A DNA stretch of 64,000 nt from Novosphingobium sp. AAP83 (GTDB lineage Bacteria > Pseudomonadota > Alphaproteobacteria > Sphingomonadales > Sphingomonadaceae): contig NZ_LJHY01000022.1 of NCBI RefSeq assembly GCF_001295795.1, positions 62,001 through 126,000 on the forward strand. The letters run 5' to 3'. This document shows, in pieces, positions 18,263-27,833 of the stretch. The position numbers were made by a program, and so were the translations under genes. Numbering within the stretch: the stretch's first letter is position 1; each line of letters starts with the position of its first letter. The notes beneath the pieces are model-generated. The model saw only the letters and a list, made by a program, of their open reading frames with translations. It was not told where the DNA came from and made no database searches.

Positions 18263-20060
18263 GGGCAGCGATCCTGACGTTTTGCGCGCCTGCAAGGCCC
18301 GGAAACTTGGGCCACATGCCCTGCACAAGGCCAAGGCGGCTTTCTGATGGCCCACCGGCCTGCCGTTCATACATCCAGTAATTGCGCATTACGATCGAAA
18401 CGTAACCGCGTGTTTCCCAATAGGGGATCGATTCCATCCACAACAGCGGATCGTTGCCGCCGCGGATTTCGGTGTTCCAACGCGAAACCGGCGTAGGCCC
18501 GGCATTATAAGCGGCCATGACTTTGGGCAGGAGGCCTTGCGTGGCATCGGAATAGTGCAATTGTTGAAGGTATTGCTGGCCGAACGCCAGGTTCACATCC
18601 GGCAAATCAAGCTGGCTGTCACGTCCTGCCATTTGCGGTTCAGCCCGTGCCATATCGCGGGCAGTGCCCGGGCGAAGCTGCATCAGGCCTTTGGCGCCGG
18701 CGGGACTGGTAACAGATGTGCGGAAATTTGATTCTTGCAGCGAATGGGCAAACAGCAACGCCGGATCCACCTTCCAGCCTGTTGTCGGAACCCATTTTGG
18801 TGCCGGAAACCGCGCTGCGGCATCGGGGCGTGCGCCGGTTGGCGCATTGTACGCCATCCACAATTGCGTTGATGGCAAGCCAAGATCACGCGCCAAACGC
18901 GAAAGCGGCGCGTATTGTCCGGGATCACCGATGCGGGCCTGATGGCGCAGAACCTCGTCGGCCAGCCCATCTTTGCCGATCTCGGCCAATTGCACAGCGG
19001 TGCGGATATTGGGAACGCTGCGCAGGTTTTGCCAATCGCTGGCTGAAAAGTCAGGTGCTGCAACCGGGCTGCTTTCGCGCATGCCCAAGGCTTCTTGCGC
19101 CATCATCCCGTAAAGCGTTTCGCCAAACCGGGCAGCGGATCGCATCGATGAGGCTACCAGTTCTGGTTTGCGGCAACGCATCGCTGCACGCGCCGCCCAA
19201 TAATGCGCAGCAGAGGTCAGTTCATCGTTGTAAGAGCCGGTTGCGGTTCTGGTGAATGCGTCAGCCGCCGTGAGGCAATCGCCCAGACGCCAACTAGCCA
19301 TTCCCACCGTCCAGTAAGCCTCGGCCACCCAAGGCCCGCTGCCTTCAGCCGCAGTCAGTGAAATAGCTCGAGCAGTGGCATCGTCATTCTCGATATAGAA
19401 TGCCCAGCCGATTTTCTGCCGCCATTCTGCGCGAGCTTCGGGCGACAAATTGGCATCAACACCATCGAGCAGCACGCGGGCACCTACGGGGTCGTCCAGT
19501 TTGATGCGTTGCGTGATGGCCAAAGACACGCTTTCGGGCATCGTCCCGTCGGCAATTGAACGCGGGCGGATGCGTTTTGAAACCGATGGCAGCGAAACAA
19601 ACCGCTGTGCTTGCGGCAATTCGGGAATGCCCAAGGCCCCGCGTTTCAAGGCTAGCCTGCCCAGTTGCTCTGCCCAAGGAAGGCTGGGGGCGGCATTCAA
19701 CACTTCGGTGATGGGTACCAGTTCCGCCTTGGGCGACGTGGCGGCCAGAATAAACTGCGCGCGCGCCACAGGATGCAATGGCCCATCGGCGCGCTGCGAA
19801 AACAATGCCTGAACCTGCGCCCAGTCCTCCTGTTCAATAGCACCAAACAGCGTCTTGTAATAAGACCGCTCATCATAGCTGAGCAAAGACGGCACCGCAG
19901 TACGATCAGCCCGGCCACGGAAGTAATCAACCGCCGCGCTGTTGGCATAGGCAGGCAAAGCCGCCGTGGCGGCAATCGCAGTTGCTGCCAGCAGAAGTGT
20001 GCCCCGAAACGTACATCGTGCAGCGCGAGCCAGTTTCACTTTGATTCCGTCCCTGTCCAA
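18252..20060 (-). CDS. Soluble lytic murein transglycosylase (Slt70-like)
   Basis: A 602-residue periplasmic enzyme cleaving peptidoglycan to 1,6-anhydromuropeptides. An N-terminal signal peptide (hydrophobic stretch around residues 18-38, ending near AYA) is followed by a long alpha-superhelical region and a C-terminal SLT domain. The catalytic Glu is in HSLQESNF, followed by AGAKGLMQL and the later MAAYNAGPTPVSRW. The domain order matches Slt70. It overlaps the UDG-like gene upstream by 25 bases and moaB downstream by 11, so the three minus-strand genes probably form one operon. Confidence 0.92.
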   Translation of the reverse strand: MDRDGIKVKLARAARCTFRGTLLLAATAIAATAALPAYANSAAVDYFRGRADRTAVPSLLSYDERSYYKTLFGAIEQEDWAQVQALFSQRADGPLHPVARAQFILAATSPKAELVPITEVLNAAPSLPWAEQLGRLALKRGALGIPELPQAQRFVSLPSVSKRIRPRSIADGTMPESVSLAITQRIKLDDPVGARVLLDGVDANLSPEARAEWRQKIGWAFYIENDDATARAISLTAAEGSGPWVAEAYWTVGMASWRLGDCLTAADAFTRTATGSYNDELTSAAHYWAARAAMRCRKPELVASSMRSAARFGETLYGMMAQEALGMRESSPVAAPDFSASDWQNLRSVPNIRTAVQLAEIGKDGLADEVLRHQARIGDPGQYAPLSRLARDLGLPSTQLWMAYNAPTGARPDAAARFPAPKWVPTTGWKVDPALLFAHSLQESNFRTSVTSPAGAKGLMQLRPGTARDMARAEPQMAGRDSQLDLPDVNLAFGQQYLQQLHYSDATQGLLPKVMAAYNAGPTPVSRWNTEIRGGNDPLLWMESIPYWETRGYVSIVMRNYWMYERQAGGPSESRLGLVQGMWPKFPGLAGAQNVRIAARGN

Positions 20061-20854
20061 TTGAGCCAGCGGCCCCAGAAGCCCGCTTTCAAAGCGGGGC
20101 GTGCCAGCATGGCATCAAGATCCCAAGCCGACATCGCAACGATCTGTGAAGACTCTTGATTAATTGCGCGTAAACCGTGAGCCAAATTCGTTGGATCGTG
20201 TCCAAGAAGCGCCGAAACGCCCGTTGCGCCCAAGATTAGAAGCTTTTGCGGGGCGGCAAGCGCAATGTGGTGCAGTAATACGTCGCCCAATCCCGTGGCA
20301 CGCAACGCTGCCCAATCCGGCATCGGCACATGCGCAGGCAGCGCTGATGCCAGATAAGTTTCCGTTCGGGCGATGCCCATTGCATCCAACATGGCATAAA
20401 GCAAACGACCGGCACGTCCGCTTAACAAAGCCTCTCCGTCATCTGGTGCAGGCATCGGCACCAAAATCATCAGCTTGGCGTTGGCTGCGCCAATCGGTGC
20501 CAATCGCGCAAGGCCAGCAGGGGCGAGCGGGCCCTCTGCAAGCCACCAGGGCGCAAATGCTTCTAGCGATTGTGGCCATCCTGAACGGTCAATCACCACC
20601 GGTGCAGGCGGCGAATCGCGTTCTGCCACCAGTTCTCGCAGAGGCTTCATCGGGGCAGGGGGCTGGGGATCAGACGGGCGATGGATTTGCGCCAGCCAGT
20701 CTTGCGGATCGTCGACAAACGTCCCGTCCACACCGGCATCACGCCACCAGTCCAACGCCGCCGCGAGGGCTTCGCTCCAGTTTGCGTGCTCTATGTCCGC
20801 GGCCTCGGTCAAACTGTCTTTCCTCATAGTCCGATTTGCGGTCTTGACCTTCAC
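20036..20854 (-). CDS. Uracil-DNA glycosylase superfamily-like protein, probably degenerate
   Basis: A 272-residue protein whose second half resembles the type 4/5 UDG fold: LMILVPMPAPDDGEALLSG in place of the usual GEAPG-type motif, then AGRLLYAMLDAMGI, TYLASAL and PQKLLILGATGVSALLG. The C-terminal His-containing catalytic loop seen in active enzymes is not recognisable. The N-terminal part (about 100 residues) is polar and Pro-rich. GTG at 20854 has GAGG five bases upstream; TTG at 20869 and ATG at 20827 are alternatives. Activity on uracil is doubtful; an iron-sulphur cluster is also not evident. Confidence 0.68.
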   Translation of the reverse strand: MKVKTANRTMRKDSLTEAADIEHANWSEALAAALDWWRDAGVDGTFVDDPQDWLAQIHRPSDPQPPAPMKPLRELVAERDSPPAPVVIDRSGWPQSLEAFAPWWLAEGPLAPAGLARLAPIGAANAKLMILVPMPAPDDGEALLSGRAGRLLYAMLDAMGIARTETYLASALPAHVPMPDWAALRATGLGDVLLHHIALAAPQKLLILGATGVSALLGHDPTNLAHGLRAINQESSQIVAMSAWDLDAMLARPALKAGFWGRWLNWTGTESK

Positions 20855-20915
20855 GATGGCCTCTTTCAAGGCATAAAGCGAATTTCAATGCGCAATTAGT
20901 CGGGAGTACGCGGGC

Positions 20916-22565
20916 ATGAGCGAACGGGAATCGATGCCGTATGACGTGGTCATCGTGGGCGGTGGGCCGGCAGGCCTTGCCGCGTCGATCCGGCTGAAGC
21001 AGGCCAATCCGGAAATCGCTGTCTGCGTTCTGGAAAAGGGTTCCGAAATCGGCGCGCACATCCTTTCGGGCGCCGTGGTCGATCCCAAAGCCCTCGATGA
21101 ACTCCTGCCCGAATGGCGCGAACAGGGCTGCCCAATGGCAGAAACCCCCGTCACCGATAACTGGCACTGGGTCCTGTCGAAAACCGGTAAGATGAGCATT
21201 CCGCACTGGCCCATGCCTGCATTCATGTCGAACCACGGCAATTACACCGGTAGCCTTGGCAATCTGTGTCGCTGGCTGTCCGAACAGGCGATGGAACTGG
21301 GCGTTGAAATCTTCCCCGGCTTTGCCGCTGCCGAAGTGCTGTTTGATGAAAACGGCGCTGTCATGGGTGTTGCCACCGGCGATATGGGCGTTGCCAAGGA
21401 TGGATCGCACAAGAGTGATTACCAGCCCGGCATGGAGCTCCACGCCAAGTACACGCTGTTTGCCGAAGGCGCGCGCGGCAGCCTGACCAAGCGGTTGAAG
21501 GCTCACTTTGATCTGGAACGCGATTGCGAACCGCAAGTTTATGGCATCGGTATCAAGGAACTATGGGACATTGATCCCGAAAAGCATGTTCCGGGCCGCG
21601 TCCTTCACACGCAGGGTTGGCCGCTATCGGAATCCAATTCTTGGGGCGGTGGCTTCCTTTATCATCAGGCCAACAACCAAGTCGCCTTGGGCTTCGTCAC
21701 CGCGCTCGATTACGCCAACCCCTACGTCTATCCGTTTGAGGAATTCCAGCGCTGGAAGCAGCACCCTGCCATCCGTGAGATCCTCGAAGGCGGTCGTCGC
21801 GTTTCGTATGGCGCGCGTGCGATCAACGAAGGCGGTTGGCAGTCGGTGCCGCGTCTGTCGTTCCCCGGCGGCGCGCTGATCGGGTGCTCGGCAGGTTTCG
21901 TCAACGTGCCGCGTATCAAGGGCAGCCACACCGCGATGAAAAGCGGCATGCTGGCGGCGGATTCGATTGTCGCTGCGATGGCCGCTGGCCGCGAAAAGGA
22001 CGATATGGTCGAATACGACACTGCCGTTCGTGAAAGCTGGATCGCCACGGAACTCAAGAAGGTTCAAAACGCCCAGCCGCTTGTTGCCAAGTTCGGTGGT
22101 GAACTTGGTACCGTTTTGGCAGGCACCGATATGTGGCTGCGCACCATTGCCGGGTTTGGCATATGGAAGCCGATGAAGCACCACAAGGACGCCGAGGCCA
22201 CGCAGCGCGCCGACCTTTACAAGCCGATCACATATCCCAAGCCAGATGGCACGATCACCTTCGATCGCCTTACCAGCGTGGCCTTTTCCTATACCAATCA
22301 CGAGGAGGACCAACCGTGCCACCTCGTGCTCAAAGACCCGACGGTGCCAACGCGCATCAACCTGCCGATCTATGCAGGCCCCGAAGCGCGTTATTGCCCC
22401 GCAGGCGTCTATGAGTACATCGGTGTGGAAGAAGGCAATCCGCGCCTGCAAATCAACGCTCAGAACTGTGTCCACTGCAAAACCTGCGACATCAAGGACA
22501 TGACCCAGAACATCGAATGGGTCACCCCCGAAGGCGGCGGCGGACCCAACTATCCGAACATGTAA
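20916..22565 (+). CDS. Electron transfer flavoprotein-ubiquinone oxidoreductase
   Basis: A 549-residue membrane-associated flavoprotein that passes electrons from ETF (fatty acid and amino acid oxidation) to ubiquinone. The FAD motif VIVGGGPAGLAASIRL is at residues 10-25. Other marks are GAHILSGAV, GSLTKRL and GCSAGFVNVPRIKGSHTA, plus the C-terminal 4Fe-4S ligands CPAGVYEY and CVHCKTCDIKD. The length is normal. It is divergent from the UDG-like gene and is followed by a GC-rich hairpin and ispE. Confidence 0.96.
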   Translation: MSERESMPYDVVIVGGGPAGLAASIRLKQANPEIAVCVLEKGSEIGAHILSGAVVDPKALDELLPEWREQGCPMAETPVTDNWHWVLSKTGKMSIPHWPMPAFMSNHGNYTGSLGNLCRWLSEQAMELGVEIFPGFAAAEVLFDENGAVMGVATGDMGVAKDGSHKSDYQPGMELHAKYTLFAEGARGSLTKRLKAHFDLERDCEPQVYGIGIKELWDIDPEKHVPGRVLHTQGWPLSESNSWGGGFLYHQANNQVALGFVTALDYANPYVYPFEEFQRWKQHPAIREILEGGRRVSYGARAINEGGWQSVPRLSFPGGALIGCSAGFVNVPRIKGSHTAMKSGMLAADSIVAAMAAGREKDDMVEYDTAVRESWIATELKKVQNAQPLVAKFGGELGTVLAGTDMWLRTIAGFGIWKPMKHHKDAEATQRADLYKPITYPKPDGTITFDRLTSVAFSYTNHEEDQPCHLVLKDPTVPTRINLPIYAGPEARYCPAGVYEYIGVEEGNPRLQINAQNCVHCKTCDIKDMTQNIEWVTPEGGGGPNYPNM

Positions 22566-22570
22566 CAGTT

Positions 22571-22589
22571 CCTCCCCGAAACGGGGAGG
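22571..22589. repeat. GC-rich hairpin, CCTCCCCG/CGGGGAGG
   Basis: A perfect 8-base inverted repeat with a 3-base loop lies between the ETF-QO stop and the ispE start. Its right arm abuts GGAGG that serves as the ispE ribosome binding site, so folding could affect ispE translation. It resembles hairpins at 60246-60262 and 62354-62409. Confidence 0.75.
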
Positions 22590-22598
22590 GGAGGAATA

Positions 22599-23396
22599 GT
22601 GCGCGAAACGGCTTTTGCTAAGATCAACCTTGCGCTGCACGTGCGGCAGCGGCGGGATGATGGCTACCATGAACTCGAAACGCTGTTTGCGTTTGTGGAT
22701 GGGGGCGATGAACTTGCCGCCGGGCCTGCATCGCGCGATGAACTGCGCGTAACCGGCGAGTTTGGCAGGGCGTTGGATGACCCATTCGGCAATATCGTCG
22801 CCAAGGCTTTGGCCGGTTTGCCGCATGGGGCGGGGTGGGCGGTCACCCTTGAAAAGAACTTGCCCGTCGCCGCAGGGCTGGGCGGCGGTTCCGCCGATGC
22901 GGGCGCGATCTTCCGTATGGTTGAACGTGAGTACGGCCTGCCACACGATTGGCGCGAAAAGGCCGCAAAGCTGGGCGCTGATGTTCCGGCCTGCGTCGAA
23001 AGCCGCGCGTGCATCGGGCGCGGCACGGGTACGGAACTTGAACCCATCGCCAATGATCTGGCGGGATGTCCCGTTCTATTGGTAAACCCGCGCATACCAC
23101 TGGCCACCGGGCCGGTGTTCAAAGGCTGGGACGGCATAGATCGCGGCCTGCTCGAAGGCGACACCCTGCGCGAAATGACGCTTTCGGGCCGTAACGATCT
23201 GGAAGTGCCTGCTCTCGCATTGGTGCCACAAATCGCCGAAGTTCTGGCCACTTTGCGCCATACAAAACCATGGATCGCGCGCATGTCCGGCTCGGGCGCC
23301 ACTTGCTTTGCGCTTTACGATACCGCCGCCCAACGTGATGCCGCACAGAAAGCCATGCCCCGCGAATGGTGGACATTGGCAGGAGCGTTGCGATGA
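22599..23396 (+). CDS. ispE: 4-diphosphocytidyl-2-C-methyl-D-erythritol kinase
   Basis: A 265-residue GHMP kinase of the MEP isoprenoid pathway; it phosphorylates CDP-methylerythritol with ATP. Seen are FAKINLALHVRQRRDDGYHEL, the ATP loop LPVAAGLGGGSADAGA, and the C-terminal MSGSGATCFALY. GTG at 22599 is preceded by GGAGGAATA. It provides precursors for the carotenoids made by the crt genes in this window. Its last four bases overlap the start of the amidohydrolase gene. Confidence 0.94.
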   Translation: MRETAFAKINLALHVRQRRDDGYHELETLFAFVDGGDELAAGPASRDELRVTGEFGRALDDPFGNIVAKALAGLPHGAGWAVTLEKNLPVAAGLGGGSADAGAIFRMVEREYGLPHDWREKAAKLGADVPACVESRACIGRGTGTELEPIANDLAGCPVLLVNPRIPLATGPVFKGWDGIDRGLLEGDTLREMTLSGRNDLEVPALALVPQIAEVLATLRHTKPWIARMSGSGATCFALYDTAAQRDAAQKAMPREWWTLAGALR

Positions 23397-24115
23397 GCGA
23401 GGCCTATCGCCTTATCGGGACCCCGCGCTTTGGCGGCATCCTCGTCGTCTCGGACCATGCCTCTAACCGCGTGCCGGATGACATTGACCTCGGTATCGCG
23501 CCCGAACTCCTTGATCAGCACATCGCTGTCGATATCGGCGTTAGCGCAATCGGCGAATTGATGGCCCGGCGCCCCGGCTTTGCGGCGTTTCAGGGCAACG
23601 TCAGCCGCCTCGTCTGCGATTTCAACCGCGATGAACATCTCCCCACGGTCGTTCCCATTGCCAGCGATGGCCATGCCATTTCCGGCAACGCACTTGATCA
23701 CGCAGGCCACGAAGCGCGCCTTGCCCGGTTTTTCCGCCCCTATCACGCAGCGTTAGAGGCGCTGCTAGCCAACACCCCGCAAGCACTGATCCTGTCGCTC
23801 CACAGCTTTACCCCGCAATTGGCGTCGAGCGATGAGCCGCGCCCTTGGCATGTCGGCGTGCTTTATAACAATGACGACCGCGCCGCCGGCATCGCGATTC
23901 CGATGCTCGCAGCCGAAGGGCTCAACGTCGGCGATCAGCTTCCCTATTCCGGCAAACTGCTCAACGCGACGATGAACCGCCATGCCGAAGCAGATGGCCG
24001 CCCCTACCTCGGTATTGAAGTGCGGCAAGACCTGATCACAACCGCGCAAGGCCAAGCCGAATGGGCTGAGCGGTTGGCTCGCATCGCCAATCAAGTTGCG
24101 GTTGCAATTACCTAA
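23393..24115 (+). CDS. N-formylglutamate amidohydrolase family protein
   Basis: A 240-residue protein of the HutG-type N-formylglutamate amidohydrolase family, which releases formate and glutamate in histidine breakdown or acts on related N-acyl amino acids. Marks are ILVVSDHASNRVP, the metal-region FNRDEHLPTVVP, LSLHSFTPQL and GIEVRQDLI. The ATG at 23393 forms an ATGA overlap with ispE; a start at 23366 would lie well inside ispE. No other hut genes are nearby, so a role in histidine catabolism is unproven. Confidence 0.9.
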   Translation: MSEAYRLIGTPRFGGILVVSDHASNRVPDDIDLGIAPELLDQHIAVDIGVSAIGELMARRPGFAAFQGNVSRLVCDFNRDEHLPTVVPIASDGHAISGNALDHAGHEARLARFFRPYHAALEALLANTPQALILSLHSFTPQLASSDEPRPWHVGVLYNNDDRAAGIAIPMLAAEGLNVGDQLPYSGKLLNATMNRHAEADGRPYLGIEVRQDLITTAQGQAEWAERLARIANQVAVAIT

Positions 24116-24234
24116 TGTTTTTGGGGCTTTTTCAACTGACACGAAGGTAATTTATCCTTCGACGGACGGGCGTGGCTGGGTTAGTTGCAAAGCGATTCGT
24201 CTATAAAACCTGATTCCTTGTCTGGAGTTTGCCC

Positions 24235-26082
24235 ATGCCCGCCTATCGTTCACGCACCACCACCCATGGCCGCAACATGGCGGGCGCGCGCGGGTTATGG
24301 CGTGCAACCGGCATGAAAGATTCTGATTTCGGCAAACCGATCATTGCCGTGGTCAACAGCTTTACGCAGTTCGTGCCCGGACACGTCCACCTCAAAGATC
24401 TCGGCCAGTTGGTTGCGCGCGAGATTGAGGCTGCGGGCGGCGTTGCCAAGGAATTCAACACGATCGCCGTTGATGATGGCATCGCGATGGGTCACGATGG
24501 CATGCTCTATTCGCTACCCAGCCGTGATCTGATCGCCGATAGCGTCGAATACATGGTCAATGCCCATTGCGCCGATGCGATGGTCTGCATCTCCAACTGC
24601 GACAAGATCACGCCGGGCATGCTGATGGCCGCGCTGCGGATCAATATCCCCGTCGTGTTCGTCTCGGGCGGCCCGATGGAGGCCGGCAAGGTCGTCTTGA
24701 ATGGCAAGGAAGTGGCGCTTGATCTGGTTGACGCCATGGTTGCTGCGGCTGACGAAAAGTATTCCGATGCAGAAGTCGATGCTATCGAACGCGCGGCTTG
24801 TCCTACCTGCGGTTCATGCTCGGGCATGTTTACTGCCAATTCGATGAACTGCCTCACCGAAGCGCTCGGCCTTTCCTTGCCGGGTAACGGGTCCACGCTG
24901 GCAACGCACGCGGATCGCAAGAACCTGTTCCTTGAAGCAGGCCGTCTGGTCGTCGATCTGTGTAAGCGTTACTATGAACAGGACGATGAAACCGCGCTGC
25001 CACGCACGATTGCGGGCTTTGAAGCGTTCGAAAACGCGGTCTGCCTTGATATCGCGATGGGCGGTTCCACCAACACCGTGCTCCACCTCCTTGCCGCAGC
25101 CCACGAAGCGGGCGTTAATTTCACCATGGCCGATATTGACCGGCTCAGCCGTCGCGTGCCTTGCTTGTCCAAGGTTGCTCCGGCCAAGTCCGATGTCCAT
25201 ATGGAAGACGTCCATCGCGCAGGCGGCATCTATGCCATCCTTGGCGAACTGGAGCGCGCTGGCCTGCTGCACACGCACCTGCCCACCGTCCACAGCCGCA
25301 CTATGGGTGAGGCAATTGATTTGTGGGACATCAAGCGCACAACATCGCCTTCTGTGCAGGAATTCTTCCGCGCTGCGCCCGGCGGCGTGCCCACGCAAGT
25401 CGCCTTCTCGCAAAGTCGCCGCTGGAAGGAACTCGACCTTGACCGTGAAAGCGGCGTGATCCGGTCAGCCGAACATGCGTTCAGCAAGGATGGCGGCTTG
25501 GCCGTGTTGTTCGGCAACATCGCGCGCGATGGCTGCATCGTGAAGACCGCAGGCGTTGATGAAAAGATTCTCAAGTTCACCGGCCCTGCCAAAGTCTATG
25601 AAAGCCAGGATGCTGCTGTTACCGCTATCCTCACCGGACAGGTCGTTCCAGGCGACGTGGTCGTGATCCGTTACGAAGGCCCCAAAGGCGGGCCGGGCAT
25701 GCAGGAAATGCTCTATCCCACCAGCTACCTGAAATCGAAGGGCCTTGGCGCTGTTTGCGCCTTGCTTACCGACGGGCGTTTTTCGGGCGGCACATCTGGC
25801 CTCTCCATTGGCCACGCTTCACCCGAAGCGGCTGAGGGCGGCGAGATCGGTCTGGTCGAACCGGGCGATATCATCGAAATCGATATCCCCAACCGCACCA
25901 TTCATCTGGCGGTGTCGGACGAAGTGCTGGCAGCTCGCCGCGCGGCGCAAGAATTGCACGGGTGGAAGCCCGCCAAAGAGCGTCCGCGCAAGCTATCAAC
26001 CGCTTTAAAAGCGTACGCGGCTATGACTACTAGCGCAGCACGCGGTGCGGTTCGTGATTTGTCGCAACTAAAGCTGGATTGA
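24235..26082 (+). CDS. ilvD: Dihydroxy-acid dehydratase
   Basis: A 615-residue Fe-S dehydratase for the last shared step of branched-chain amino acid synthesis. Present are the N-terminal [18 protein letters not shown], the cluster Cys motifs [14 protein letters not shown] and [18 protein letters not shown], and the C-terminal [18 protein letters not shown]. The ATG at 24235 starts the conserved [12 protein letters not shown] precedes it by 9 bases. The length equals that of the 4Fe-4S IlvD type. Confidence 0.96.
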   Translation: MPAYRSRTTTHGRNMAGARGLWRATGMKDSDFGKPIIAVVNSFTQFVPGHVHLKDLGQLVAREIEAAGGVAKEFNTIAVDDGIAMGHDGMLYSLPSRDLIADSVEYMVNAHCADAMVCISNCDKITPGMLMAALRINIPVVFVSGGPMEAGKVVLNGKEVALDLVDAMVAAADEKYSDAEVDAIERAACPTCGSCSGMFTANSMNCLTEALGLSLPGNGSTLATHADRKNLFLEAGRLVVDLCKRYYEQDDETALPRTIAGFEAFENAVCLDIAMGGSTNTVLHLLAAAHEAGVNFTMADIDRLSRRVPCLSKVAPAKSDVHMEDVHRAGGIYAILGELERAGLLHTHLPTVHSRTMGEAIDLWDIKRTTSPSVQEFFRAAPGGVPTQVAFSQSRRWKELDLDRESGVIRSAEHAFSKDGGLAVLFGNIARDGCIVKTAGVDEKILKFTGPAKVYESQDAAVTAILTGQVVPGDVVVIRYEGPKGGPGMQEMLYPTSYLKSKGLGAVCALLTDGRFSGGTSGLSIGHASPEAAEGGEIGLVEPGDIIEIDIPNRTIHLAVSDEVLAARRAAQELHGWKPAKERPRKLSTALKAYAAMTTSAARGAVRDLSQLKLD

Positions 26083-26086
26083 ATCC

Positions 26087-26440
26087 TTGCGCAAAGGCCT
26101 TGCTCTTTCGTTTCTTGCCGCGCTAACAGCCTGTTCAGCCGGAGAAGAAACGCCAAAGGGCCGGGGTATTGATTGTGCCTTGGGCGGCTCTGACAAGTTT
26201 TTGCCCGAATGTTTTGTAAAAGATTCACGCGTTGGCGAACGCCGCTTCCTGACTGTGCGCAACAAGACTGGTGCGTTTCGCCGTTTAGAAATGGTGGATG
26301 ACGGACGCGGTGTCATTGCCGCCGATGGCGCAGACGAAGCCGTGGCGAAATGGTCTGCCGAGGGTGTTCTCGAAGTTGCGGTGGGCGGTGATCGCTATCG
26401 CTTTCCCGCAAGGATGAAAAGTGATGCCCCGCAACCGTGA
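26087..26440 (+). CDS. Small putative lipoprotein
   Basis: A 117-residue frame directly after ilvD. It begins with a short basic stretch, a hydrophobic segment and a lipobox (LTAC at about residues 13-16), so a membrane-anchored lipoprotein is likely. The mature part contains two or three Cys and no recognised domain. TTG at 26087 is the only start that keeps the whole signal sequence. Its 3' end overlaps the start of the next gene by 17 bases, which suggests one transcript with ilvD and nnrD. Confidence 0.7.
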   Translation: MRKGLALSFLAALTACSAGEETPKGRGIDCALGGSDKFLPECFVKDSRVGERRFLTVRNKTGAFRRLEMVDDGRGVIAADGADEAVAKWSAEGVLEVAVGGDRYRFPARMKSDAPQP

Positions 26441-27833
26441 GCACGTATTAGGTCAAGTGCTCACGGTGGCGCAGATGCGCCACGCAGAAGATGAACTGAT
26501 CAATGCCGGAATTTCTGTCGATGCCTTGATGCAAAAGGCAGGGCAGGGTGCGGGCGAATGGGTGCGTCGCATTGCCGCCGGTCGTGCCGTCACCGTGCTA
26601 TGCGGCCCCGGCAACAACGGCGGCGATGGTTGGGTTATAGCCGAATATTTGCGAAGCCGCGCCACGCCTGTCAAAGTCATTGCCGCCCGCGAACCTGCCA
26701 CTGATGCAGCGCGCACCGCCCACGCGCTCAATCACGGCGATGTCATTGCTGCCGATCCTGCAACCACCGGCGATGTGCTGGTCGATTGCCTTTTCGGCAG
26801 CGGCCTTACCCGCGCCTTGCCTGATGATCTTTGCGCCTTGCTCAGCGGCCTGGCCGCGCAGCATCCCCATCGCATTGCGATCGATCTGCCCAGCGGCATC
26901 GAAAGCGATAGCGGCCTTGTCCTGAACGAAGGCCTGCCACACTGGACGCACACCATCGCGCTTGGCGCGTGGAAGCATGCGCACTTGACCATGCCCGCCT
27001 GCCACACGATGGGCACGATGCGCTTGTTCGATATCGGTGTCGCGGCCCAATCTGGCGCAGCACATAAGCTGGCCAAGCCCGTAATTGCGCCACCCGCCGC
27101 CGATGCCCACAAGTACCTGCGCGGATTGCTTGGCATCGTCGGCGGTGCAATGCCGGGGGCAACCTTGCTTGCGGCAACAGCGGCCCAGCGCGCTGGTGCA
27201 GGCTATGTCAAACTGGTTGCAAATCCGGCACCCGTCCACACCGACCCGGCGCTGGTCGTCACAACAGACATCGACGCGCTGCTGTCTGACAAACGCATGG
27301 CCGCGTTGCTCATCGGACCGGGCCTTGGCCGTTCGGACGCATCCTCCCGATTGCTCACCCAAGCTCTGCACGCAGCCAAACCGACGGTCGTCGATGCCGA
27401 TGCACTGGTGCTGCTGCGCGGCGCCATACTCAACGGCGTACCCTGCGTGCTCACCCCGCATGAAGGCGAAATGGCAGCTCTGGAGCGCACCTTTGCGCTT
27501 GCTGGCAAAGGCCTGCGACGTGATCGTGCGCTTGTGCTTGCGAAGGCCGCAAACGCGGTCGTTGTCCTCAAAGGCCCCGACACACTGATCGCGGCCCCCG
27601 ATGGTACAGTGATCCTCAGCCCCCGCGCCTCGCCATGGCTCTCGGTCGCGGGGACCGGTGACGTTTTGGCCGGAACAATCGCCAGCCGTCTTGCCGTTCA
27701 CGCTGACCCGTTGCGCGCGGCGCAAGAAGGTCTATGGCTCCACGGCGAAGCGGCCCGCCTGTGTGGTGCGGCCTTTACCCCCGGCGAACTGGCTCACGCC
27801 ATCCGTTTTGCCCTGATCGAGTGCCTTCCATGA
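26424..27833 (+). CDS. nnrD: Bifunctional NAD(P)H-hydrate repair enzyme (epimerase + ADP-dependent dehydratase)
   Basis: A 469-residue fusion that repairs hydrated NADH/NADPH. The N-terminal YjeF epimerase part has LTVAQMRHAED and VLCGPGNNGGDGWVIAEYL, and the C-terminal ribokinase-fold dehydratase has LLIGPGLGRSD, VLTPHEGEMAAL and the ATP-site SVAGTGDVLAGTIA. ATG at 26424 has AGGA about 8 bases upstream; GTG at 26421 is an alternative. The stop overlaps the following methyltransferase in an ATGA. Confidence 0.94.
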   Translation: MPRNREHVLGQVLTVAQMRHAEDELINAGISVDALMQKAGQGAGEWVRRIAAGRAVTVLCGPGNNGGDGWVIAEYLRSRATPVKVIAAREPATDAARTAHALNHGDVIAADPATTGDVLVDCLFGSGLTRALPDDLCALLSGLAAQHPHRIAIDLPSGIESDSGLVLNEGLPHWTHTIALGAWKHAHLTMPACHTMGTMRLFDIGVAAQSGAAHKLAKPVIAPPAADAHKYLRGLLGIVGGAMPGATLLAATAAQRAGAGYVKLVANPAPVHTDPALVVTTDIDALLSDKRMAALLIGPGLGRSDASSRLLTQALHAAKPTVVDADALVLLRGAILNGVPCVLTPHEGEMAALERTFALAGKGLRRDRALVLAKAANAVVVLKGPDTLIAAPDGTVILSPRASPWLSVAGTGDVLAGTIASRLAVHADPLRAAQEGLWLHGEAARLCGAAFTPGELAHAIRFALIECLP

